Assembly: GCA_002841295.1 (NCBI GenBank)
Contig: PHEU01000018.1
Coordinates: 1-40,792 of the forward strand
DNA: 40,792 nucleotides
Direction: 5' to 3'
From: Actinobacteria bacterium HGW-Actinobacteria-6
GTDB lineage: Bacteria; Actinomycetota; Coriobacteriia; Anaerosomatales; Anaerosomataceae
Shown here: positions 16,410 to 24,621 of the stretch, piece by piece
How the letters are laid out: the number at the start of each line of letters is the position of its first letter
How positions within the stretch are numbered: the first letter of the stretch is position 1
The notes under the pieces: model-generated
The model's input: only the letters and a program-made list of their open reading frames with translations
Database searches by the model: none
What the model was told of the DNA's origin: nothing
Translations under genes and position numbers: made by a program

Positions 16410-17339
16410 TTACAGCGTCACCTCGCCCTCATATGCGGCGTACGTTGCGTCATCCGACAGGCCAAGGCTGCCATCGTGCGTGATCATCGTGCCCACGCCG
16501 GCGTCGGTGAAGATCTCAAGGAGTATAGAGTGCGCAATCGTCCCGTTTAGGATATGTGCACGCTCAACTCCACCGCTGAGCGCCGAGATGCACGCAGTCA
16601 CCTTTGGCAGCATGCCGGTGGCGAGCTGGTCGTTGGCGATCAGGTCGACTGCCTCAGCAAGCGAAAGGGCGCTGATGAGCGAGTCCTTGTCCGAGAAATC
16701 CGCATAGAGTCCGTCCACGTCGGTAAGGAAGATGACCTTCTCGGCATGAAGCGCGGTTGCAAGTGAGGCTGCCACGCTGTCGGCGTTGATGTTGTACGAT
16801 CCGCCATCTTCGCCGGAGCCAACGGATGCGATGACCGGGATGAAGCCGTCCTCGATGAGGTTGGCCACAACCGTCGTGTCGATGCTGGTGACCTCTCCCA
16901 CGCGACCGAGCCGTGGGTCCATCTGCTTCGCGCTGATGAGCTTGGCATCGTCGCCCGAGATCCCTACCGCAAGACGACCGTGCGTGTTGATCTCCGAGAC
17001 GAGCTCCTTGTTGTTCTTACCGACGAGCACCATCTTCACGACTTCCATCGCGGCATCGTCAGTGACCCTCAGCCCCTGGTAGAACTCGACCGGCATGCCG
17101 AGTCGCTCCATGTACGACGTGATGTCCGGGCCGCCGCCATGCACGATGACCGGATTCACGCCGACGAGTTTCATGAGCACGATATCCTCGGCCACGCTGG
17201 CCCTCAGCGCCGGGTCGGTCATCGCGGAGCCACCGTACTTGATGACGACGACGCGACCCCACGTGCGCTTGATCCACGGGAGTGCCTCGGTGAGCGTGGT
17301 CGCCTTCGCGAGCAACTCCTGCATGATTTCACTTCTCAT
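16410..17339 (-). CDS. argB: Acetylglutamate kinase
   Basis: This enzyme phosphorylates N-acetylglutamate, the usual feedback-controlled step of the pathway. The 309-residue product has the N-terminal KYGGSAM phosphate-binding loop, the HGGGPDI substrate segment and VIASVGSGEDG/NINADSVAA of the amino acid kinase fold. ATG 17339 overlaps the argJ stop as ATGA, with GGGGAG upstream; a second ATG 15 nt later is less well placed. An N-terminal helix of about 25 residues precedes the fold, the type of extension linked to arginine-sensitive hexameric kinases. Feedback inhibition is inferred from that only. Confidence 0.96.
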   Translation of the reverse strand: MRSEIMQELLAKATTLTEALPWIKRTWGRVVVIKYGGSAMTDPALRASVAEDIVLMKLVGVNPVIVHGGGPDITSYMERLGMPVEFYQGLRVTDDAAMEVVKMVLVGKNNKELVSEINTHGRLAVGISGDDAKLISAKQMDPRLGRVGEVTSIDTTVVANLIEDGFIPVIASVGSGEDGGSYNINADSVAASLATALHAEKVIFLTDVDGLYADFSDKDSLISALSLAEAVDLIANDQLATGMLPKVTACISALSGGVERAHILNGTIAHSILLEIFTDAGVGTMITHDGSLGLSDDATYAAYEGEVTL

Positions 17340-18553
17340 GAGCGGTACTCCCCGTTGATGCGAACGTATTCGTAGCTAAGGTCGCACGTCCAGACGGTAG
17401 CCTCGCCGCTGCCGAGCCCAAGATCGACCGCAATCTCCACGTCGCTCTCTGCAAGTGCGACTGCGGCATCTTCCTCGCTGAATGGCACGGCTGTGCCGCC
17501 CTCGCAGGTAAGGATGCCCGCGAACGTGATGCGAACGCGTGTGGCGTCCACCCTGGCGGGCGACTTCCCGATTGCCATCGCCACGCGGCCCCAGTTGGCG
17601 TCCGCGCCGAAGATAGCGGTCTTCACGAGCGGCGAGTTCGCGATTGCGAAGGCGACCGCCTCGGCATCAGACTCGCTCTCGGCGCCCGTGACGGTGATGG
17701 CGATGAGCTTGGTCGCGCCTTCACCGTCGCGCACCACCATGCGAGCGAGTTCGCCGCACACGTGCTCGATGGCCGAGGAGACAACCGCAAAGCCCTGGTC
17801 ATTCGGGTCGATCAGATCGCCGCCAGCAGACCCGCTTGCCATGAGCACGCACATATCGTTGGTCGACGTGTCGGAATCCACCGTGATGCGGTTGAACGTA
17901 CGCGCAACTGCCGCGCGGAGCGCTGCGTCGCAGCTTGCGGAAGTCAACGGCGCATCGGTCGTGACGAACGCCAACATGGTCGCCATATTCGGCTGGATCA
18001 TGCCACTTCCCTTGGCCATGCCGCCGACCGTGTACGTGATGCCATCAAGCTCGAATGCGACGCCCGTCGTCTTCACGAACGTGTCGGTCGTGAGTATCGC
18101 CTCGGCGGCATCTTCACCGGCGACAAGGTCGAGCGCCTCGGCAGCTTCATCGATACCGGCGAACACAAGCTCCATCGGCATCGGAACACCGATCACACCC
18201 GTGGATGCCACAAGCACGTCAGCAGCGTCACAGCCGAGCGCGGTCGCGGTCGCCTCGGCCATCGCGCGAGCATCGGCCATCCCCGACTCTCCTGTGCATG
18301 CGTTCGCATTGCCGGCGTTCACGATGATCGCCCTGAGCAAGCCGTCGGAGATACTCTCACGCGAGACGACGACGGGCGGTGCAGCCATACTGCTGGTCGT
18401 GAATACGGCAGCAGCAGGACAGCGCTTCTCGGCCACGATGAGCGCGATGTCTTTGCGACCGGACTTCTTGATGCCCGCGCTCACACCGGAGGCCATGAAG
18501 CCGAAGGATGCAGTGATGCCACCCTCGACGAATGCAAGATCGTGTTCAGCCAC
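17336..18553 (-). CDS. argJ: Glutamate N-acetyltransferase / amino-acid acetyltransferase (ArgJ)
   Basis: ArgJ transfers the acetyl group from acetylornithine back to glutamate, closing the acetyl cycle; bifunctional forms also use acetyl-CoA. The 405-residue precursor shows NAGNANACTG near residue 78 and the self-cleavage site KGSGMIQPNMATMLAF, where the Thr after the Ala becomes the nucleophile of the beta chain. GTG 18553 is the start, with GGGAGTG 8 nt upstream. It follows argC by 22 nt and overlaps argB by 4 nt. Whether it is mono- or bifunctional cannot be read from sequence; no other acetylglutamate synthase is obvious here apart from the unassigned GNAT downstream of argH. Confidence 0.96.
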   Translation of the reverse strand: MAEHDLAFVEGGITASFGFMASGVSAGIKKSGRKDIALIVAEKRCPAAAVFTTSSMAAPPVVVSRESISDGLLRAIIVNAGNANACTGESGMADARAMAEATATALGCDAADVLVASTGVIGVPMPMELVFAGIDEAAEALDLVAGEDAAEAILTTDTFVKTTGVAFELDGITYTVGGMAKGSGMIQPNMATMLAFVTTDAPLTSASCDAALRAAVARTFNRITVDSDTSTNDMCVLMASGSAGGDLIDPNDQGFAVVSSAIEHVCGELARMVVRDGEGATKLIAITVTGAESESDAEAVAFAIANSPLVKTAIFGADANWGRVAMAIGKSPARVDATRVRITFAGILTCEGGTAVPFSEEDAAVALAESDVEIAVDLGLGSGEATVWTCDLSYEYVRINGEYRS

Positions 18554-18575
18554 TACGTATTCACTCCCAAATCGA

Positions 18576-19613
18576 TCAGATAACCGGAACCGGCGCGTTG
18601 AGACCTTCGGTCTCAGACATACCGAGGATGATGTTCGCGCACTGCACGGCCTGGCCGGACGTGCCCTTCACGAGATTGTCGATCGCACATGAAACGATGA
18701 GCGTACCGGACGCCGAATCGACAGCTATGCCGATGTGGGCGCGATTGCTTCCGCGGACCTCGGCGGTTGCCGGCATACGACCGACGGGGTGCACGGTGAC
18801 AAACGGTTCCCCAGCATACTTGGCAGTGTAGAGCGCGTGCACTTCGCTGGCATCAGTACCGCGTGCAACCTCCAAGTAGACGGTCGAGAGCAACCCGCGG
18901 GACATTGGCACCAGATGCGGCGTGAACGCCACACGCGGGTTCGCCAGGCCGAGATTCGCAAGGCCCTGCGCGATTTCTGGCGTATGCCGGTGCGAAGCGA
19001 CCTTGTATGCCGCGACTGATTCGTTGGCTGCGACGTAGTGTGCAACGGGCGACGTTGAGCGACCAGCGCCAGACACGCCAGACTTCGCGTCGACGATAAC
19101 CCTATCCGAAACCACAATGCCTGCCTCGATGGCGGGTGCGGCTGCCAGGAGCGTCGCTGTAGGGTAGCAGCCGGGACACGCAATAAGCCGAGCACCAGGA
19201 ATCGCCTCGCGCCACAGCTCTGGGAGCCCGTAGACAGCCTCAGCAAGCAGATCCTCGGCGGTATGCGGTGTCGCGTACCACGCCGCGTATACCTCCGCAT
19301 CGCGCAGGCGAAAGTCCGCCGAGGCATCGATCACGATGAGTCCGGCCTCGATGAGCGCCGGAGCGATTGCCAGCGCGGCAGTGTGTGGCACGGCCAGGAA
19401 TGCGAGGTCGGCCTCCGCGACAATCGCCTGAGTGTCCGGCGCAACATACGCAAGAGCGCAACCGGCAAGCGAAGGATAGACATCGGAAACGAGCTTGCCG
19501 GCGTCTGCAGCGGACGTCACCATGACGAGCTCCATCTCAGGATGCCCGAGCACAAGTCGCGTAAGCTCCACGCCGGCATAACCGGCAGCGCCTACTATGG
19601 CGACCTTCGTCAC
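18576..19613 (-). CDS. argC: N-acetyl-gamma-glutamyl-phosphate reductase
   Basis: This NADPH-dependent reductase makes N-acetylglutamate semialdehyde. The 345-residue product starts with the nucleotide-binding VGAAGYAGVEL motif and has the active-site cysteine in IACPGCYPTA, plus GVSGAGRS. The start is GTG 19613, with GGAGG 5 nt upstream. It is the first gene of the operon, 27 nt downstream of the predicted transcription start. Confidence 0.96.
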   Translation of the reverse strand: MTKVAIVGAAGYAGVELTRLVLGHPEMELVMVTSAADAGKLVSDVYPSLAGCALAYVAPDTQAIVAEADLAFLAVPHTAALAIAPALIEAGLIVIDASADFRLRDAEVYAAWYATPHTAEDLLAEAVYGLPELWREAIPGARLIACPGCYPTATLLAAAPAIEAGIVVSDRVIVDAKSGVSGAGRSTSPVAHYVAANESVAAYKVASHRHTPEIAQGLANLGLANPRVAFTPHLVPMSRGLLSTVYLEVARGTDASEVHALYTAKYAGEPFVTVHPVGRMPATAEVRGSNRAHIGIAVDSASGTLIVSCAIDNLVKGTSGQAVQCANIILGMSETEGLNAPVPVI

Positions 19614-19646
19614 TGATGCCTCCGTACGACGCGGGATAGTCGCACG

Positions 19647-19675
19647 ATTGTACGTTCAAATCGCATAGAGGTCAA
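19647..19675 (-). promoter_or_regulatory. Promoter of the arg operon
   Basis: Minus strand: -35 TTGACC (19670-19675), exactly 17 nt, then -10 TACAAT (19647-19652); each matches five of six consensus bases. The start would be near 19640, just ahead of the argC GGAGG. This is the best-looking sigma-70-type promoter in the window. Confidence 0.8.
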
Positions 19676-19697
19676 CACTTATGCAATTTTATCGCAA
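19649..19697 (-). promoter_or_regulatory. Putative ArgR operator (two ARG-box-like sites)
   Basis: Two AT-rich, roughly 18-nt imperfect palindromes bracket the arg promoter. On the minus strand TTGCGATAAAATTGCATA (19680-19697) lies just upstream of the -35, and TATGCGATTTGAACGTACA (19649-19667) covers the spacer and -10. Both share the TGCGAT half. The arrangement of two boxes, one over the promoter, is typical for ArgR, and argR itself is in the operon. No in-window comparison with other targets is possible. Confidence 0.55.
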
Positions 19698-19710
19698 ACT
19701 GCTTACGTCA

Positions 19711-19733
19711 GAATCCAATACAAAGTTGGATTC
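19711..19733. repeat. 8-bp inverted repeat between pheT and the arg promoter
   Basis: GAATCCAA (19711-19718) and TTGGATTC (19726-19733) are exact complements with a seven-base spacer. No T-tract follows on the minus strand, so it is a weak candidate for the pheT terminator. It could also be a protein-binding palindrome upstream of the arg promoter. Confidence 0.45.
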
Positions 19734-19758
19734 ATATCGCACCCATGCACAATAATGT

Positions 19759-22191
19759 TTAGCCGCGTACCTCAGCACCTACTGCTTTGCATACCTTGCG
19801 CACCAACCGCTCGTGCGCCGGCTTGACCTCTTCATCGGTGAGCGTGCGGTCGGCCGCGCGGTACGTGAGCGAGAAAGCAAGGCTGCACTTGCCTTCGGGT
19901 AGTCGCCTGACCCCGGCATCCTTCGCATCCCTGTACACGTCGAAGAGCGTCACCGACTCGAGCAGCGGCTTGCCTGCCGAGCGGATCGAATCAAGCACTC
20001 GCTCGGCCGTCACGTCCTCGTCGACGACGAGCGCAAGATCGAGCGTGGCGGCCGGGAACCTCGGTAGCTCGACGTACCGGACCTCGGAAGAAGAAGCCTT
20101 GATAAGCATCTTCACGTTGAGCTCGAAGAGCGTGACCGGACCCGTGACCTCGTACGCGTCGAGCACTGACGGTGCGACTTCGCCGATCCATCCGGCAACA
20201 TCGCCGCCGATGATGATCTCGGCAGCACGTCCCGGCTGAAGCCACGGGAGCACAGCGGCGCGCATACGCCACCGGGTGATATCCATCTCATCGAGTAGCG
20301 TTTCAACGACGCCTTTGCCGTCGAAGAAGTCGAGCGGCACTGACGTCTCATTCCAGCCAGCCTGATTCCAGGACCCTGCCAGTACCCCCGCGACCATCGG
20401 TCGCTCTTTGGGTGACTTGCGGCCGGGCGAGGTCCAGAAGACCGTGCCGAGTTCATACATGTGTACGTCGGCAACGCCGCGGCGTTGGTTGTATGAAACC
20501 GCTTTGAGCAGTCCCACGCTGAGCGTCCAACGCATCTGGGATTGCTCACCTGACATCGGATTGAGCAAGTCGACGGGAACTTCATCAGGTCCAAGTGACC
20601 AGGACATGCGCTCCATATCCACCGGATCAGCGAACGCGAGTGCCAGGTGTTCGTTCAGGCCAGCGGCCCGCAGCGCGACTCCAATGCGATTCCGTCGAGC
20701 CTGCGTCTCAGTCAGCGCGCCAACGCGCTCGCGACCGCCGGGGAGCGTGGACGGAACCCGCTCCATGCCCCACACCCGCACGACCTCCTCGTGCAAGTCG
20801 ACCTCTCGCTCGATGTCGGGGCGAAACGTCGGAACCGTAACGGCCAGGTCGTCACCGGCAAGCTCAGAGTAGATGCCGAGGCCTGACAGGATCGCCATGA
20901 CCTCCCGGGGAACAAGGCTGATGCCGAGATGATCGTTCATGCGTCCGATGCGGAGTGTGATCCTTCGAGGACGGGCCTTCACGGGATACTCGTCAACGAT
21001 TCCCTTAGAGACAGACCCACCAGCGATTTCGGCCAGCAACTCAGCAGCGCGATCTGCGGCGCGCACCGCGATTTCGGGATCCACACCCCGCTCAAAGCGG
21101 ATCGATGCTTCCGATATGAGACCGAGACGACGGCTCGTGCGGCTGACGGACGCGCGATCAAACGAAGCAGACTCCAACAGGATGTCGACCGTGGTCTCGG
21201 AGACCTCGGTGCTCTCCCCGCCCATGACTCCGGCGAGTGCCACTGGGCCGCTCGGATCAGCGATTACCAGCGTCTCGGCGGTGAGCTCTCGGTCCTGCCC
21301 ATCAAGCGTGCGAAGGGTCTCACCCTCGCGCGCCGAGCGCACGATGATCGCAGCCTTGTCGTCGGTGGCCGCAATCGTGGAGAGATCGAAGGCATGTAGC
21401 GGCTGCCCGAGTTCAAACATCACGTAGTTGGTGATATCAACGACGTTGTTAATCGGACGGGCGCCCGAGGCGACCACTCGCTCGGCCAACCATGCCGGTG
21501 ACGGACCTATCTTCACGCCACGAATGATGCGCGCGGTGTACCGCGAACACAGCTCCGGGTTCTCGATCGTGACTGAGACGGCGTCGCCGGTGGCATCATC
21601 AGCCTCAGTCGGCTTCGAGCGCGGCTCCTTGACTGGCTTGTTGGTAATGGCGCCGATCTCTCGCGCCACGCCGACCACAGAAAGACAGTCGGGTCTGTTG
21701 GGGGTGACCTCCAGCTCGAGCACGGTGTCACTCATGCCGTAGTACGCCGAGAATGACTCGCCCACCGGCGCGTCTGCCGACAGGATGAGGAGCCCGGAGG
21801 CATCGCCGCCCACGCCGAGCTCGGTCGCCGAGCACAGCATGCCCTGCGATTCGAGGCCACGCAGCTTAGCGCGCTTGATCGTAAGGCCATTTGGAAGTGT
21901 TGCCCCAACGAGAGCGACGGGCACCTTATCACCCGCAGAGAAGTTATCGGCACCACACACGATATTGCGGGGTTCGCCGTCACCGACGTCAACCGAACAA
22001 TACGAGAGCTTCTCGGCGTCAGGGTGCTTCTCACGGGTGAGAACAAGCCCCACGACAACCCCGTCCAGAGCAGCGCCGAGCGTGTGCACGGCCTCCACTT
22101 TGGTGCCGGTCATATCCATCCGGTCGCATAGATCCGTGATGCTCAGATCCACGTCCACCAGGTCTTTCAGCCACTTGAGCGAAACACGCAT
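19759..22191 (-). CDS. pheT: Phenylalanyl-tRNA synthetase beta subunit
   Basis: The non-catalytic subunit of the alpha2-beta2 PheRS carries tRNA binding and editing. The 810-residue product has, in order, an N-terminal MRVSLKWLKD start, an EMAP/OB-type tRNA-binding domain (about 40-150, with VVVGLVLTREKHPDAEKL), the B3/B4 editing domain (with RPINNVVDITNYVMFELGQPLHAFD), a B5 region and a C-terminal FDX-ACB anticodon-binding domain. ATG 22191 is chosen, with GGAAGGA about 9 nt upstream; the longer frame (to 22287) overlaps the end of pheS. It is 58 nt behind pheS and shares its T-box control. Confidence 0.97.
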   Translation of the reverse strand: MRVSLKWLKDLVDVDLSITDLCDRMDMTGTKVEAVHTLGAALDGVVVGLVLTREKHPDAEKLSYCSVDVGDGEPRNIVCGADNFSAGDKVPVALVGATLPNGLTIKRAKLRGLESQGMLCSATELGVGGDASGLLILSADAPVGESFSAYYGMSDTVLELEVTPNRPDCLSVVGVAREIGAITNKPVKEPRSKPTEADDATGDAVSVTIENPELCSRYTARIIRGVKIGPSPAWLAERVVASGARPINNVVDITNYVMFELGQPLHAFDLSTIAATDDKAAIIVRSAREGETLRTLDGQDRELTAETLVIADPSGPVALAGVMGGESTEVSETTVDILLESASFDRASVSRTSRRLGLISEASIRFERGVDPEIAVRAADRAAELLAEIAGGSVSKGIVDEYPVKARPRRITLRIGRMNDHLGISLVPREVMAILSGLGIYSELAGDDLAVTVPTFRPDIEREVDLHEEVVRVWGMERVPSTLPGGRERVGALTETQARRNRIGVALRAAGLNEHLALAFADPVDMERMSWSLGPDEVPVDLLNPMSGEQSQMRWTLSVGLLKAVSYNQRRGVADVHMYELGTVFWTSPGRKSPKERPMVAGVLAGSWNQAGWNETSVPLDFFDGKGVVETLLDEMDITRWRMRAAVLPWLQPGRAAEIIIGGDVAGWIGEVAPSVLDAYEVTGPVTLFELNVKMLIKASSSEVRYVELPRFPAATLDLALVVDEDVTAERVLDSIRSAGKPLLESVTLFDVYRDAKDAGVRRLPEGKCSLAFSLTYRAADRTLTDEEVKPAHERLVRKVCKAVGAEVRG

Positions 22192-22249
22192 CGCTGTGAT
22201 CCTTCCGTCATCGCCGCCAGGCGGCGGAGCATTTGTGGGTGCTTCGGGC

Positions 22250-23311
22250 TTAGAACTGCCGCAGGAACCGCATGTCACCGTCAACAAACAGGCGCAGATC
22301 CGGGATTCCGTACTTAAGCGCGGCTACCCGCTCGGCGCCCACGCCGAATGCGAACCCGCTGTAGCGCTCGGGATCGATACCCACATAGCCAAAGACGTTC
22401 GGGTCGACCATTCCGCTGCCGAGCACCTCGATCCAACCTTCACCGCTGCAGCTGCGACAGCCGCTGCCGCCACACATACCGCATGAGATGTCGACCTCGG
22501 CTGAGGGCTCGGTGAACGGGAAGAAGTGCGGACGCAGGCGAACGCGACGCTTCGGGCCGAAGATCTCACGAACGAAGTGCTCGAGCGTGCCCTTCAGGTC
22601 TCCGAATGTGATCCCTTCGTCGACCACGAGGCCTTCGATCTGCGTGAACTGCGGTAGATGGCTTGGATCCGCGACATCGCGCCGGTATACCCTGCCGGGT
22701 GCGAGGACATAAATGGGCGGCTGCTGCCGCTCCATCACGTGCACCTGGACCGGGCTCGTATGCGTTCGCAGCAGCACGTCTGACTCGCCATCGACGGCCG
22801 CATGGTCACCCGAGAGGTCGCGCACGTAGAACGTGTCGGTTGCAGCACGCGCGGGGTGCTCCGGCGGATGATTGAGCGCCGTGAAGTTGTAGTAGTCGAG
22901 TTCTACCTCGGGGCCTTCGCCGATCTTGTAACCCAGTCCAAGGAACACCTGCACGATGTCGTCCAGCGTCTGAGATATGAGGTGCTGCTTGCCTGGAAGG
23001 CGATGGCGTCCGGGTAGGGTGACATCAATAGCCTCTGCCACGAACCTGTCGGCAAGCGCTGCTCCCGCAAGCTCGCCTCGGCGTGACTCTATGGCTTCTT
23101 CAAGCGCAACGCGAACCTCGTTCGAGACCTTGCCAACGGCAGGTCGCTCCTCGGGCGGCAGCGAGCCCAACCCTCGAAGCACGGCCGTCAGTGAACCCTT
23201 CTTGCCGAGAAACGCAATACGCACGTCCTCAAGGGTGCCCAGATCAGACACGGAACCCAGTGCTGCTACCGCCTCTGCCTGAAGCGCCCGCAGCTCGTCA
23301 ACGATGCTCAT
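22250..23311 (-). CDS. pheS: Phenylalanyl-tRNA synthetase alpha subunit
   Basis: The catalytic subunit of PheRS, 353 residues. An N-terminal coiled-coil region (1-100) precedes the class II core, with FTQIEGLVVDEG, the motif-2 segment RLRPHFFPFTEPSAEVD and motif 3 GFAFGVGAERVAALKYG. A four-cysteine insertion (C-x2-C-x4-C-x2-C, in CGMCGGSGCRSC) follows motif 2 and could hold zinc; similar inserts occur in Gram-positive PheS. ATG 23311 has AAGGAG upstream. Confidence 0.97.
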   Translation of the reverse strand: MSIVDELRALQAEAVAALGSVSDLGTLEDVRIAFLGKKGSLTAVLRGLGSLPPEERPAVGKVSNEVRVALEEAIESRRGELAGAALADRFVAEAIDVTLPGRHRLPGKQHLISQTLDDIVQVFLGLGYKIGEGPEVELDYYNFTALNHPPEHPARAATDTFYVRDLSGDHAAVDGESDVLLRTHTSPVQVHVMERQQPPIYVLAPGRVYRRDVADPSHLPQFTQIEGLVVDEGITFGDLKGTLEHFVREIFGPKRRVRLRPHFFPFTEPSAEVDISCGMCGGSGCRSCSGEGWIEVLGSGMVDPNVFGYVGIDPERYSGFAFGVGAERVAALKYGIPDLRLFVDGDMRFLRQF

Positions 23312-23340
23312 TCACGTTCTCCTTATGATTCGCGGGAACA

Positions 23341-23650
23341 GAAAAGAGCCGTCCCCCGTCCTGGTATGAATCCAAGGACGGGAACGGCTCCCGCGGTACC
23401 ACCCTGGTTGGCGCAAACATGCGCGCCCTCTCAGCACAAGCAGGCGTACTGCTCGCCACCGGTCTTATCCGGCTGTCCGATATCGGTGGACCCCGGCTTC
23501 CCTACTCAGGCGCTGGCCCGTTCAGGTCGCTGCTGGTGGAGTGAACCGTCCGCTGCGCTTCCCGGGGCTCTTCCAGTCCATGGAGCCCCTTCCCTGGCGG
23601 GAAACTCTTGTGCGAACGCATCTCCGTCATCGCGCTTGTATGATGCAATT
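23341..23650 (-). promoter_or_regulatory. T-box leader controlling pheST
   Basis: The minus strand contains the canonical T-box AGGGTGGTACCGCG (23392-23405), which pairs with uncharged tRNA through its NGG/ACC region. A strong terminator follows directly: GAGCCGT.CCCGTCC with its complement, then TTTTC (23341-23390). Upstream, a long paired region fits stem I; the triplet TTC followed by A (23543-23545) is a candidate phenylalanine specifier, though another TTC lies near 23611. By known T-box logic, uncharged tRNA-Phe would favour the antiterminator and pheST transcription. The T-box, terminator and downstream gene are certain; the specifier choice is not. Confidence 0.93.
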
Positions 23651-23657
23651 TTGGGCG

Positions 23658-23666
23658 AGTATAGCA
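23658..23666 (-). promoter_or_regulatory. Extended -10 promoter of the phe T-box transcript
   Basis: The minus strand reads TGCTATACT, an extended -10 (TGn plus TATACT), about 8 nt before the start of the leader. No good -35 is present at 16-18 nt, as is common for extended -10 promoters. It lies directly after the stop codon of the signal peptidase gene. Confidence 0.55.
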
Positions 23667-23668
23667 CA

Positions 23669-24070
23669 TCATCTGAGTGCCTCGATGAGCGCCGAGACGG
23701 CCTTGCCGCTCGGTATGACAACAGTCGCAACTCCACGTATACGGCGCTGTGGAATCGAGTCTCTGTCATCGACCGGATTGGCATCGCCGCGCGTTGTGAC
23801 ACTCCCGTCGGGGAGCACCGCAACCACGCGGTGGACAACCCCTCTCGGCCACTCCGGGTGATCGAAGTACACGATGTCCCCGGCTCTTAGCCCTTGCGCC
23901 GACCGCCGGTACACCACGACGTCACCGGGCGCCACGGTCGGCTGCATGGAGCCTCCTCGGATGAGTGTAGCCCCGAAGAACACAGCCACGAGCCCCCAGG
24001 CGGCGACAGTAACGAACTTCGCCACTCGCCGGGTCATTCGAAATCGGTCGCCGCCTGAAGACTCCGGCAT
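23669..24070 (-). CDS. SipW-like (ER-type) signal peptidase I
   Basis: A 133-residue membrane protease that would remove signal peptides outside the cell membrane. One N-terminal membrane segment spans about 17-37. The nucleophile Ser41 is in GGSMQPTVAPGD. The second catalytic position is a histidine (His80 in GVVHRVVAV), not the lysine of ordinary bacterial Lep enzymes, and TRGDANPVDD (93-102) supplies the conserved Gly-Asp and Asp. This Ser/His/Asp pattern is that of SipW, archaeal and ER signal peptidases (S26B). ATG 24070 overlaps the stop of the upstream secreted-protein gene as ATGA, so the two are coupled. The short C-terminus lacks a clear second membrane segment. Its natural substrate is inferred to be the partner at 24070-24552. 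Confidence 0.88.
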   Translation of the reverse strand: MPESSGGDRFRMTRRVAKFVTVAAWGLVAVFFGATLIRGGSMQPTVAPGDVVVYRRSAQGLRAGDIVYFDHPEWPRGVVHRVVAVLPDGSVTTRGDANPVDDRDSIPQRRIRGVATVVIPSGKAVSALIEALR

Positions 24071-24552
24071 CAGTGCACCTGCTCGGCATCCACGTAGAAG
24101 GTCATCTTCACGTAGTCACCAGTCAGTTCGTTTCCCGCCGAAGCCGGCAGACCAAGCCCGAATGTGAGCTTCGCTCGCGCTCCCGGGGCCAGCTCAAACG
24201 GCGATGTCTTGAGCACGCTGAGCGGCCCGTTATAGACAACGGCCCCGTCAGCTGCGACCTGACACGTGAGCGCGTTGTAGAACTCGGTGATGCCGGCTTT
24301 CTTGGCGCCTGTCACGACAAAACTGGCCGGTAGCGACCCTGCGTTCATCACCGTCAGGGTCCGCTCGGTGATGGTTCCGGGCGCGACGGAGTCCATCGAG
24401 ATCGCAGCTGACGTCGGCTCGCACGAAACCGCAACTCCTCCTGCCCGGATCATGTTCTCAGCAACCTCACCGCGTCCCGTGAAGTACGCGCCTGCGGACC
24501 CCGCACACGCAGCCACGCCGATTGCCAGCAACAACAACATGAAGCGCTTCAT
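24070..24552 (-). CDS. Secreted TasA/camelysin-like protein with SipW-type signal peptide
   Basis: A 160-residue exported protein. The N-terminus (MKRFMLLLLAIGVAACAGSA, then GAYFTGRGEVAENMIRAGG) has the look of SipW-dependent signals: a long hydrophobic stretch followed by a GAYFT box, with cleavage likely around residue 22. The mature part is a small beta-rich domain with a proline/glycine turn pattern (VAPGTITERTLTVMNAGSLPASFVV) like TasA, CalY and camelysin, and two cysteines (44 and 97) that could form a disulfide. TasA proteins build biofilm fibres in Bacillus; camelysins are cell-surface proteins. The ATG start has GGGGAGAG directly upstream. It is the first gene of a two-gene unit with the signal peptidase. 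Sequence similarity is at motif level only, so fibre formation is inference. Confidence 0.7.
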   Translation of the reverse strand: MKRFMLLLLAIGVAACAGSAGAYFTGRGEVAENMIRAGGVAVSCEPTSAAISMDSVAPGTITERTLTVMNAGSLPASFVVTGAKKAGITEFYNALTCQVAADGAVVYNGPLSVLKTSPFELAPGARAKLTFGLGLPASAGNELTGDYVKMTFYVDAEQVH

Positions 24553-24621
24553 AACTCTCCCCTTTCCTGGTGTCGCCGAGGGGAGAACGACGAGACTGGA
24601 CTGCCGCTTCTGCGGTCCACG

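Noticed and set aside
9657-18692. Long plus-strand frames antisense to the arginine genes (for example 12618-13733, 15491-16483, 17493-18692 and 9657-10757)
   Set aside because: They mirror the minus-strand arg genes, a known effect of high-GC codon use; they lack ribosome-binding sites and show no recognisable motifs.
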